The notes under the pieces were generated by a model, which saw only the letters and a list, made by a program, of their open reading frames with translations, was not told where the DNA came from and made no database searches. Positions 15,654-23,374 of a stretch of 34,422 nt of DNA are shown here, one piece after another; the stretch's first letter is position 1; every line of letters starts with the position of its first letter. The position numbers and the translations under genes were made by a program. Source of the DNA: Methanofollis sp. Its GTDB lineage: Archaea; Halobacteriota; Methanomicrobia; Methanomicrobiales; Methanofollaceae. The stretch lies in assembly GCF_028702905.1 (NCBI RefSeq), contig NZ_JAQVNX010000015.1:1-34422 (forward strand), written 5' to 3'.

Positions 15654-16664
15654 ATGTCCACGGGTGTAACAGGTCCCACCGTTTCCGAGGTCGAGATCAC
15701 GTCGGTCTCTCTCCGGTCGTGTGTCCTGATGGCGGCGACGCTCTCCCTGGTGGTCGGCGTCGTACAGGGCTTCATGGTGCTGCCGACGGCGATCAACGAG
15801 ACTATCCCCGTGACAACAGCACAGGGAGAGGTGCTCAGGGCTCTCGGTTACCAGGTGCTCTATGTCGTGCCCCTTCTCAACGTCGTACACGCGATCATCT
15901 TTGCAGCGCTCGCGGCGACCCTGTACAACCTCGCCGCCAGCAGATTCGGCGGGGCCGTCGTGAGGGCGCAACCGGGAACCATGGCAGAAGGGACATGGGC
16001 TATCCGCGAGATCGGTGTTTTTCCGGCGCTGAAGATCGGCGTCTGCCTCTCCCTCGCACTCATGGCCCTCCAGACCCTCATATACGAGTGTGTCGGCTGG
16101 ATCGGATCTATTATGTGGCCTCTCTCATGGACACCCATCCTGTACGGCGCTACGCCCGAATTTATTCTGGTCATGCTCATCACCTGGATATTCGTCGCTG
16201 TACTAAGCGGCATCTTCATCGGCGGTGTGTGTGTCGTCCTGTACGACCTCGCCGCCGTCATCATCGGCGGGGTGAGGGTGACGGCCCGCACCCACGGGAA
16301 CGGAGATCCGGACAGGGAGAACACCTCTGAAAACAGTGTGGAGATGGCGGCGGTCGTGCCCAGGTCAGTCGCCCGTACGATGAGCATTGTGGGTCTCGGG
16401 GCGGGCTTCATGGCCGGAGTCTCCACAATCCTCCAGAAAAGCGGGATCTTTCCTCTCCTCGGCGCGGAGGCGGGCGGGTTCGCGGGGAGTACGCCTGCGG
16501 TCGTCGCCGGTGCTCTCCTGTTCGGCATCGTGCTCTATGGCATTGCAGGTGGTGTCGGGGGTTACGTCATCGCCGTGCTGTACAACTCCATCGCCCGCTT
16601 TGCCGGGGGAACGACCTTCGTACTGGAAAAAAAGGATAGCGGGGCCCCTCACCCGAGGGGATAG
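15654..16664 (+). CDS. Polytopic membrane protein with three DUF3566-like repeats
   Basis: 336-residue integral membrane protein without a known function. Three units of similar plan are visible. Each has a hydrophobic helix near its start and ends in a second hydrophobic helix followed by a Tyr-Asn/Asp-x-x-Ala-x-x-Gly-Gly motif: LYNLAASRFGGAVV (about residue 90), LYDLAAVIIGGVRV (about 200) and LYNSIARFAGGTTF (about 315). This motif recalls DUF3566/transmembrane-anchor repeats; the family name is tentative. A polar loop (TARTHGNGDPDRENTSEN) links units two and three. ATG 15654 was chosen over 15639 from TATA spacing. It faces the membrane-anchored regulator and is probably controlled by it. 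Its end overlaps pelota by 16 bp. Confidence 0.75.
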   Translation: MSTGVTGPTVSEVEITSVSLRSCVLMAATLSLVVGVVQGFMVLPTAINETIPVTTAQGEVLRALGYQVLYVVPLLNVVHAIIFAALAATLYNLAASRFGGAVVRAQPGTMAEGTWAIREIGVFPALKIGVCLSLALMALQTLIYECVGWIGSIMWPLSWTPILYGATPEFILVMLITWIFVAVLSGIFIGGVCVVLYDLAAVIIGGVRVTARTHGNGDPDRENTSENSVEMAAVVPRSVARTMSIVGLGAGFMAGVSTILQKSGIFPLLGAEAGGFAGSTPAVVAGALLFGIVLYGIAGGVGGYVIAVLYNSIARFAGGTTFVLEKKDSGAPHPRG

Positions 16665-17674
16665 CGGAGCAGGGCGGCGATCCCGCCGAGGGCGTTGAGT
16701 TGTCCGCCGGGGTCGAACTCGGAACTGAAGACGACGACCCGCGCGTTGATCCTCTCCGCCTCTTCGAGGAGACGGGCGATGCCGGCATCCCTGATCAGGG
16801 TGTCGGTGACGAGCACCTCCTCGGCGGCGCCATATTCCACCGCCTTCCTGACCTCGGCCTTCCCGTACGCCACCGCCCCGCCGGTACCGATACGTTTGAG
16901 CACCTCGTCCATCCTGGTCACCTCGCGGGCGAGCTGGAGGTCGCCGGCGAGCCTTTCAAGGACACCCTGGCCGATCGCGTCCTGGACGGCGCCGCGGCCG
17001 ATCCGCCGCGTCTCGACGGTGACGACCCGCTCGCCGAGGTCGGGGTCTTTCGCCTTCAGGAACCTGACAAAGTCTTCCTTGACAAAACCCGGCCCCGCGA
17101 CGACGACCGGGCCGGTGACGTCCTTCAGGGAGGAGAGGGCGTCGGCAAAGAAGGCGGTCCTGCCGTCGATCTCAGCACCCTTCCCGCTGCCTGCGGTGAT
17201 GGTCGTGACCCTCTCCGGACCGTACTGCCTGATCCTGAAGAGTTCAGCCTCCCCTTCCTCGATGGTGAGCACATGAACGACATTGTGGAGGGAGGCCCCG
17301 ACCGCCCTCTCGACCCTTTCGAGGTCGATCCCCCGCCACCGCCTGATCACCGAGATCTCGTAGCCCGGCTCCACGTTGAGTGTATGGTACGAGGCGATGT
17401 CCATGCCCGACTCGATGATGCCGCCGACCCTGAGGCGGTTGGCGTACGGGTGGAACTCCACCTTCTCCACCCTGATGCCGAGGCGGACCGGTCTCTTCTC
17501 AGCCTTCTCAGGGCGGAGTTTGTCGGTCGCCGAGTCAACGGTCCGCAGGGTCGTCGCAAAGACGAGGTCGCGCGGATCGATGAGGTGTTCCAGGTGCCAG
17601 AGGTCGTCGAGAGACTCGGGGAACAGCCTGATCTCTCCGTACGACCCCTTGAGTTCGCCGTACTCAGCCTTCAT
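16649..17674 (-). CDS. pelA: mRNA surveillance protein pelota
   Basis: 341-residue archaeal pelota (Dom34), which enters the A site of stalled ribosomes with aEF1A and, with ABCE1, splits them. The N-terminal Sm-like domain starts MKAEYGELKGSYGEIRLFPE; the central eRF1-like domain has a PGF motif (VVAGPGFVKEDF) and no GGQ, as expected for pelota; the C-terminal domain includes GTGGAVAYGKAEVRKAVEYG and VFSSEFDPGGQLNALGGIAA. ATG 17674 overlaps the end of the Rqc2-like gene by 11 nt, so the two are translationally coupled. The longer frame to 17710 is inside that gene and was rejected. Confidence 0.96.
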   Translation of the reverse strand: MKAEYGELKGSYGEIRLFPESLDDLWHLEHLIDPRDLVFATTLRTVDSATDKLRPEKAEKRPVRLGIRVEKVEFHPYANRLRVGGIIESGMDIASYHTLNVEPGYEISVIRRWRGIDLERVERAVGASLHNVVHVLTIEEGEAELFRIRQYGPERVTTITAGSGKGAEIDGRTAFFADALSSLKDVTGPVVVAGPGFVKEDFVRFLKAKDPDLGERVVTVETRRIGRGAVQDAIGQGVLERLAGDLQLAREVTRMDEVLKRIGTGGAVAYGKAEVRKAVEYGAAEEVLVTDTLIRDAGIARLLEEAERINARVVVFSSEFDPGGQLNALGGIAALLRYPLG

Positions 17675-19571
17675 GCTCGCCCACGATATCGGACCCGCCC
17701 GGCGGGACAAAGGCGGCGATCGCCTCGGTGTTCAGCGCGGTCTTCAGTCGTTTCCAGTTATCCTCGCCGATCTTCTCCCTCAGGAGACGCTGGACCTTCT
17801 TTGCCACGTCGTTCGGTTCGAAGGTGCCGGGAGAAAGTTCGACGACATACTGTGTCCGTGTCCGCACCGCCGCCAGAGGGCCGCCGATGATCGCAACGCT
17901 TGGCTCTTTCTGCACCCCGATTGCCGCGCCGAGCTGGACGTCCTTCACATAGCGCCTCTCGCCCCGCACGATGAAACCGCCGCGGGCGACGAACTCGCCC
18001 GACTCGGCGGTCTTGCTCACCTGGTCGGGGCGTGCGAAGTAGACGTCTGCCGAGAAGTGCCCGGCCTTCCAGGCATTGGAATACGAGGCGGCGAACTGGG
18101 CGACCTCGTCGTCCATGTGCTCGGTCTCCCCCTTGACGATGACGACCGAACCGCCGTGCACGTCGGCGTGGACGAAGGTGTCCTTCCCCTCCATATACTT
18201 CTTGACCAGTTCTTCGTTCTGCGAGGCGTCCCGCCCGCCGAGGACAAGGGTGCCGTCGGTCGTATAGAACCACCTGAACCTGTGGAACCACTTCTTCTTC
18301 AGGAGGTGGAGGGTCTCTTTCGGTTTCTCCTTCGGTTTTGCGGCGCCGCGCTCTATCGCCGCAAGGGCACCCTCGGTCTTCTTTCTGAACTTCTTGACCT
18401 GGTCGTAGTAGTGGTCGAGGTTTGCCTCGACATTCTCGTGGACAAAGATCTTCACCCGCACCCCGAGGTCGAGGTCGACGGCCGCCTCGGCCGGGTGGAC
18501 GGCGACGACCGCCTTTGCTGCAGGGAGGTCGCTTTTTTTGAGGACTTCCTCGATCTCCTGCCAGGAGAGGCTCCGGCTTGCCCGTTCAAGGGTGGCGATG
18601 ACGTCCTGCACGAGGGGATAGTTGGTATAGACCGCTTCGACCGCCTTCTCGGCCTTTTTGATCTTCCCCGCAAACTTCTTCAGCGCCTCCTCCTGCTGGC
18701 GGAGGATCACCTCTTCCTTCGAGAGTTTCGGCCGTTTCGCTTCGGCCTTCACCGCGGCGGCTGCCTGTAGTGGATAATATGCTTCCAGGGCCTTGTTGAA
18801 TGTGGGAAATGCCTCTTTTTCCTCTCCCATGCCCCGGATCGGCCAGCACCCGCTGCCGGCGGTCACCGGTTCCCTCTGCCCCTCGACCATGCCGATGACC
18901 TGGTGGAGCGCTGCATACACCGCCCCGGCATCGGCTTCGGCAGCCGGAATGCTCTTGTCGACCCCGGCAAGGCTGCAGGCGAGTTCGGCATAGGCGCCGC
19001 CGAGGAGGCAGTTCACGGCAAGGGTCCGGACCAGATCGCGGTTTGAGGCCCGGAGCATCGCGGCGAAGGACTCGCTGTCGAAGCCGCTGCAGTCAGTCCC
19101 TTCGGGGAGGGCATAGACCTCTCCAGGCACGACGGAACGGTCCTTGAAGCGGTGGTGCCGCAGGGGCTTGGTGATCACCCCGACCTCGTCGAGGAGGATG
19201 GCATTCCCCTCATCGAAGAGTTCGATGACAAGCCTCAGTATCCCGGCCTTCTTCGCCACGTCGATGTAGAAGATACGCTGGAGGCCGTACTGCCTGATAG
19301 CGGTCACCCGTCCCCCTTCGAGGTGTTTGCGCAGGAACATCGCATACCCCAGGGGATTTTTCGGGGACTCGGGGAGGGCCCCGACCAGGTGGGCGCGCCT
19401 GCCTGTCTCGACGAGGAACTGGTACTTGGCCCCCTCGTTCCCGTTGAGACGGATCCCCAGGGTCTTCGCATCGTACTGATAGATCTTGCCGATCCAGAGC
19501 GGGAGCAGGGCCGACAGTTCCGCCGTCAGTGCCCTGACATCCATCCCGCTCATCCCCTGTTCGTTTGCCAT
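17664..19571 (-). CDS. Rqc2/NEMF/RqcH homologue (NFACT family, archaeal)
   Basis: 635-residue NFACT protein. Order of parts: NFACT-N (about 10-200; MSGMDVRALTAELSALLPLW), a helix-hairpin-helix/coiled-coil middle (about 280-430, rich in Lys/Glu/Ala), and NFACT-R (about 430-545; DGTLVLGGRDASQNEELVKK then HADVHGGSVVIVKG). Eukaryotic Rqc2 and bacterial RqcH bind split large subunits carrying a stalled peptidyl-tRNA and add C-terminal tails; archaeal members group with them, but tailing in archaea is less well studied. Older annotation calls this fibronectin-binding protein, which is misleading. The next gene, pelota, overlaps it. A minus-strand TATTAAAG near 19607-19616 is a likely promoter. Confidence 0.92.
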   Translation of the reverse strand: MANEQGMSGMDVRALTAELSALLPLWIGKIYQYDAKTLGIRLNGNEGAKYQFLVETGRRAHLVGALPESPKNPLGYAMFLRKHLEGGRVTAIRQYGLQRIFYIDVAKKAGILRLVIELFDEGNAILLDEVGVITKPLRHHRFKDRSVVPGEVYALPEGTDCSGFDSESFAAMLRASNRDLVRTLAVNCLLGGAYAELACSLAGVDKSIPAAEADAGAVYAALHQVIGMVEGQREPVTAGSGCWPIRGMGEEKEAFPTFNKALEAYYPLQAAAAVKAEAKRPKLSKEEVILRQQEEALKKFAGKIKKAEKAVEAVYTNYPLVQDVIATLERASRSLSWQEIEEVLKKSDLPAAKAVVAVHPAEAAVDLDLGVRVKIFVHENVEANLDHYYDQVKKFRKKTEGALAAIERGAAKPKEKPKETLHLLKKKWFHRFRWFYTTDGTLVLGGRDASQNEELVKKYMEGKDTFVHADVHGGSVVIVKGETEHMDDEVAQFAASYSNAWKAGHFSADVYFARPDQVSKTAESGEFVARGGFIVRGERRYVKDVQLGAAIGVQKEPSVAIIGGPLAAVRTRTQYVVELSPGTFEPNDVAKKVQRLLREKIGEDNWKRLKTALNTEAIAAFVPPGGSDIVGEHEG

Positions 19572-19771
19572 TATCCCACGCTCTTTGTACGTATGGGTCC
19601 AGAACGCTCTTTAATATGCCCCTGCTGCTATCGGCACCATCGCGTGCATGTCGGGGCCGACCTCGTGCCCGGGGGATTTCTGCCCGTGAGAGACCATCGT
19701 GCCGGTCCCGTCGCCCGGGCAACACGAAATTAAATATGGCTACAACGCACAAAATAGACCACTGATGCATC

Positions 19772-20146
19772 ATGGGCGAGGAGGAAAAACTGTCACAGGC
19801 ACCCGAGGCGCCGAAAAGCAAAGGCGCAAAGACGAAAGAGGAAAAACAGAGAGAGCATAAAAAGCGCATCAGGAGAACTCTTGTTGCGTGCTTCCTCGGT
19901 ATCGCGACCGGCCTGCTCTCCTTCTATATCTGCGGGACTCCCGACCCTGCGACAGGTCTGCAGCAAAACCAGATCATCGGCATCCTCCTCCTCATGGCCG
20001 GTGTGGTCTTCCAGAAACACATCTTCATGCTGATGAAGATCGACTACACCGAGTTGAACAACAAAGACTGGTTCTATCAGGCATTCATGACCTTCGCCTT
20101 CTGGTTCATCTCCTGGTCCACCATGCTCACCACTTCATCGATGTGA
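19772..20146 (+). CDS. Small archaeal EMC6-like membrane protein
   Basis: 124 residues: a Lys/Glu-rich cytoplasmic N-terminus (about 1-35; KTKEEKQREHKKRIRR), then three membrane spans (LVACFLGIATGLLSFYI; QIIGILLLMAGVVFQ; YQAFMTFAFWFISWSTML). The last span with FWFISW is characteristic of the archaeal EMC6 family, homologues of a subunit of the eukaryotic ER membrane insertion complex. A role in membrane protein insertion is thus plausible but unproven here. ATG 19772 follows a TATA-like AATTAAATATGG about 35-40 nt upstream. ABCE1 begins 6 nt after its stop, so they are one operon. Confidence 0.78.
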   Translation: MGEEEKLSQAPEAPKSKGAKTKEEKQREHKKRIRRTLVACFLGIATGLLSFYICGTPDPATGLQQNQIIGILLLMAGVVFQKHIFMLMKIDYTELNNKDWFYQAFMTFAFWFISWSTMLTTSSM

Positions 20147-20152
20147 TCATCC

Positions 20153-21922
20153 ATGCGAATCGCCGTCGTCCACAAAGATAACTGTCATTCAAAGAAGTGC
20201 GGACAGGAGTGTATCATCTACTGTCCACGGGTCAGAAGCGGGGACGAGACCGTCGTCCTCGATGAGGAAGGAAAGGCGGTCATCTCCGAGGAACTCTGTG
20301 CCGGGTGCGGCATCTGCGTCAAAAAGTGTCCGTTCGACGCGATCGATATCGTGAACCTCCCCGAGGAGCTGGAGCAACCCACCCACCGGTACGGGCCGAA
20401 CTCCTTCGTGCTGTACGGCCTCCCCATCCCGGTCGAGGGGAAGGTGACCGGCATCCTGGGCCCGAACGGCATCGGGAAGTCCACGTCCATCCAGATTCTT
20501 TCCGGCCAGATGCAGCCGAACCTGGGGATCTTTGACGCCACTGTCTCCTGGGACGAGATCATGAAGCGGTTCACCGGGACCGAACTCTTCGATTACCTGA
20601 AGCACATCTCGGGGAAGGAGATCAAGGTGGCGGTGAAGCCCCAGTACATCACCCTCATACCGAAGGCCTTCAAAGGGACGGTGCATGACCTCCTGGCAAA
20701 GACCGACGAGAGGGGAGTGCTCGGCCACCTCACCGCGGAACTCACCCTCGACTCCATCCTGGACCGCGACATCCAGAACCTCTCCGGCGGTGAACTCCAG
20801 AGGGTGGCGATCGCCGCCTGCCTGGCGCGGGACGCCGACTTCTATTTCCTCGACGAGATCACCCCCTATCTCGACATCTACCAGAGGATGGCGACGGCCA
20901 ACCTGATCAGGGAGGTCGCGGAGAAGAGGCCTGTCGTGATCGTCGAGCACGACCTCGCGATCCTGGACATGCTCGCCGACACGGTCCATGTCGCCTATGG
21001 CAAACCGGCGGTCTTCGGTGTGATCACCGGGCCGAAGGGCGTGCGTGTCGGGATCAACGAGTACCTCGAAGGGTACCTGCCCGAGGAGAACGTCCGCTTC
21101 AGGGACTCGGCCGTCGTCTTCGAGAAGCGGGCCCATGCCGACGAGACGAGGCGGGAACCCCTCTATACCTTCCCGCAGATGTCCAAGCACTATGACCGTT
21201 TCCACCTCGACGTGAAGGGCGGCGAGATCAGGAAGGGCGAGGTGCTCGGCCTTGTCGGTCCGAACGGCATCGGGAAGTCCACCTTCGCAAAACTCCTCGC
21301 AGGCGTGGAGGAACCGGACGGTGGTGCCCTCGACGAGAAGATTGCCATCTCGTACAAGCCCCAGTACGTGAAGGCAGACTCCACCGACACGGTGGAGTTC
21401 ACCCTGCGCCAGATCACCCGGCGTTTCGACACCTCGTATTATCAGCACGAGGTGCTCGACCCTCTCGGTCTCCAGCAGATCCTCCAGTCGCCCCTGGATA
21501 CCCTATCGGGCGGCGAACTCCAGAGGGTGGCCATTGCCGCCTGTCTCTCCCGGGAAGCCGCCCTCTACATCCTCGACGAACCGAGCGCCCACCTCGATGT
21601 GGAGCAGAGGATGAGCCTGGTGCGGGTGCTCAAGCACCATGCCGAGGGGAAGGAGTGCGGCGTCATCGTCATCGACCACGACATCTACCTCATCGACATG
21701 ATCTCCGAGCGCCTTGTCGTCTTCGACGGCGAGCCCGGTGTTGCCGGCGAGGCGAAGGGGCCGTTCTCGATGCGCGACGGGATGAACCTCTTCCTCTCGG
21801 CCCTCGGCGTCACCTTCAGGCGGGACAAGAGCGGCAGGCCCAGGATCAACAAGCCCGAGTCGTACCTGGACCGGGATCAGAGGTCGAAGGGCGAGTATTA
21901 CTACGCTCAGGCCGAGGAATAA
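20153..21922 (+). CDS. Ribosome recycling ATPase ABCE1 (RNase L inhibitor homologue)
   Basis: 589-residue soluble ABC protein that splits ribosomes after termination or rescue. Two ferredoxin-like [4Fe-4S] sites open the protein (CHSKKCGQECIIYC; CAGCGICVKKC). Nucleotide domain 1 has Walker A GPNGIGKST (103-111) and signature LSGGELQRVAIA (about 210); domain 2 has GPNGIGKST (about 369) and LSGGELQRVAIA (about 451). The Walker B/D-loop of domain 1 reads YFLDEITPYLDIYQRM, not the usual DEPSSYLD, and that of domain 2 is YILDEPSAHLD. The hinge and C-terminal RINKPESYLDRDQ are normal. Pelota and the Rqc2 homologue lie just across the divergent promoter. Confidence 0.97.
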   Translation: MRIAVVHKDNCHSKKCGQECIIYCPRVRSGDETVVLDEEGKAVISEELCAGCGICVKKCPFDAIDIVNLPEELEQPTHRYGPNSFVLYGLPIPVEGKVTGILGPNGIGKSTSIQILSGQMQPNLGIFDATVSWDEIMKRFTGTELFDYLKHISGKEIKVAVKPQYITLIPKAFKGTVHDLLAKTDERGVLGHLTAELTLDSILDRDIQNLSGGELQRVAIAACLARDADFYFLDEITPYLDIYQRMATANLIREVAEKRPVVIVEHDLAILDMLADTVHVAYGKPAVFGVITGPKGVRVGINEYLEGYLPEENVRFRDSAVVFEKRAHADETRREPLYTFPQMSKHYDRFHLDVKGGEIRKGEVLGLVGPNGIGKSTFAKLLAGVEEPDGGALDEKIAISYKPQYVKADSTDTVEFTLRQITRRFDTSYYQHEVLDPLGLQQILQSPLDTLSGGELQRVAIAACLSREAALYILDEPSAHLDVEQRMSLVRVLKHHAEGKECGVIVIDHDIYLIDMISERLVVFDGEPGVAGEAKGPFSMRDGMNLFLSALGVTFRRDKSGRPRINKPESYLDRDQRSKGEYYYAQAEE

Positions 21923-22044
21923 ACAAAAGAGTATCGGGGAGTTCGATGGACTCCTCTCGTTTTCAAATATGAAGGTTTTCCCGGGCCATTTTATTTTTAT
22001 TTACACATTCCTGGTGTCAATCATTGCTCATCTCTCCCAGAACA

Positions 22045-22995
22045 TCAGGACTTTTTTGCCCGCTCAAAAGTTTTCAGGAGCCATGCCATGTTCTTCCCCG
22101 CGTCTTTTGCCCGCATCAGGCCTTCCTCGTCTTCAAGGACCTCTCCGATCTCTTTTCCGACACCGACAACGGGGAATCCCGGGACTGTCATCCCGCCTAT
22201 GAGCAGGAAATGCAGAAGGGTGTCAAGGGTATGGAACGTCCCGCTCCGCCGCACCGCGACTGCGGCTTGCGCCACCTTGCGCCGGTAGAGTCCCCCGTTT
22301 GCCATGGACACCAGGCCCGCCCGGTCGATCAGGGCCTTCATCTCGGCTGTGACATCGGTGAAGTAGACCGGCGAACCGAGAATGATGCCGTCCGCTTCAA
22401 CCATCCTGTCGATGCATTCGTTGACAGAATCATCATCAAAGACGCAATGCCCGTCCTTCTTCTCAAAACATTTCATACAGGCAGTGCATCCCCGTGCAAC
22501 ACGTCCGCCGAGGTATATCTCCTCGGTCTCGATCCCCTCATCAATATTCCTCAGACTGACCTTTCCGATCTGGTCGAGGTTATGTAACTCAATGATCTTC
22601 GAATCAGAGACCCCTTTTGTCTTCAACGCATCGATCAGTTCGTCGCCGTGGACCTTCCTGATCACTTTCACTGATTCAGCAACCTCATCCGCATGCGGTG
22701 CGACGCCGACCATCAACACCATCGCGGGCTTCAAGAGCTCCGGATGCTTCCCCACAAACTTCCCGACGATGACCGCGACCTTCGCTCCGTCCCCGTAACC
22801 CGGGATCAATGCGGCGAGGTTGAGGCCCGTGCCGGTGAGGTCGCCCCGCGAGATCGTCGTTGCGATGTCCCGGACGTCGCCGAGGACGATGACACCGCTT
22901 GCGATCCAGCCGCCCAGATAGAAGATGTTGTCGTGGTCGTCGGCGCCCCACTCTCCGAGGACCGCACCGAGGAGGAACTCACGGCCCATTTCCAT
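22045..22995 (-). CDS. ORF within the chimera ending in an NADPH-dependent FMN reductase fragment
   Basis: Possible expressed part of the broken gene, taken from the Met at 22995. Residues about 1-150 (EFLLGAVLGEWGADDHDN; ASGVIVLGDVRDIATTIS; ALIPGYGDGAKVAVIVGKF) belong to an unidentified domain of large methanogen surface proteins. The last about 168 residues match iron-sulfur/flavin reductases: GCTACMKCFEKKDGHCVFDD, then EADGIILGSPVYFTDVTAEM and NMAWLLKTFE. The N-terminal flavin-phosphate motif (GSPRxxGNT) of that family is absent; the fusion joins near IDEGIETEEI. FMN binding would be impaired, so I doubt it is functional. Confidence 0.5.
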   Translation of the reverse strand: MEMGREFLLGAVLGEWGADDHDNIFYLGGWIASGVIVLGDVRDIATTISRGDLTGTGLNLAALIPGYGDGAKVAVIVGKFVGKHPELLKPAMVLMVGVAPHADEVAESVKVIRKVHGDELIDALKTKGVSDSKIIELHNLDQIGKVSLRNIDEGIETEEIYLGGRVARGCTACMKCFEKKDGHCVFDDDSVNECIDRMVEADGIILGSPVYFTDVTAEMKALIDRAGLVSMANGGLYRRKVAQAAVAVRRSGTFHTLDTLLHFLLIGGMTVPGFPVVGVGKEIGEVLEDEEGLMRAKDAGKNMAWLLKTFERAKKS

Positions 22996-23278
22996 CGAGC
23001 CGTAGCGCTCCTCGTAGACGAGGGGGGTCGTAGTCGGGATCGAAGTGCTCTTCGTAATCGGAGTGGCCGTCCCCGTCGGTGTCGGTGAGATCCGGGTCAC
23101 TGGTGTGCGGGTTGCCGAAGCCGTCGATATAGCCGTGCTCCTCGTAGTAGTCGAGCAGGCCGTCCTCTTCCCGGTCATCGTTGTTCAGGGTCGCGGTGAG
23201 GGAGGTCGTCCGGTCCTTCTCGATCGTCACGGTAGCAGTGAAGGGGGCATAGCCCGGAGATCCCCGGCAGAAAACCAA
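22045..23278 (-). pseudogene. Broken chimera: PEGA/TSP3-type secreted-protein remnant joined to an FMN reductase fragment
   Basis: Two frames read as one interrupted gene. The 5' part (22979-23278) shows the end of a PEGA-like unit (GYAPFTATVTIEKD) and calcium-binding thrombospondin type-3 repeats (DPDLTDTDGDGHSDYEEHFD). The sense then shifts frame at a run of six C (minus strand; 23022-23027): five C would give DYDPLVYEERYG. The second frame continues with GEWGADDHDN and a hydrophobic GDVRDIATT/IPGYGDGAK section. From about 22551 on it is the C-terminal two-thirds of an NADPH-dependent FMN reductase. The 5' end lacks a signal peptide and the start of PEGA, so the gene is also truncated upstream. 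A sequencing error at the C run is possible, but it would not explain the missing ends. Confidence 0.7.
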
Positions 23279-23355
23279 TGCTCTTCAGTCGTTGCCGGAG
23301 CACCTGAAGAAGAGTACCGATCTCTGAGAAGTGAAAAGGAAAAGATACAAAATGA

Positions 23356-23374
23356 GAGGGGCTCAGAGCCCCTC
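23356..23374 (-). terminator. Hairpin across the agmatinase stop codon
   Basis: GAGGGGCTC-A-GAGCCCCTC is a 9-bp perfect inverted repeat; the TGA stop of the agmatinase gene (23363-23365) lies at its centre. T-rich CATTTTGTATC follows on the minus strand. It may end or stabilise the transcript, or be a chance palindrome. Confidence 0.45.

Noticed and set aside
17664-19571. Annotation as a fibronectin-binding adhesin
   Set aside because: No signal peptide; the NFACT-N, coiled-coil and NFACT-R order is that of Rqc2/RqcH proteins.
20189-21448. 419-codon minus-strand frame
   Set aside because: Mirror of ABCE1 coding sequence; no signature of its own.
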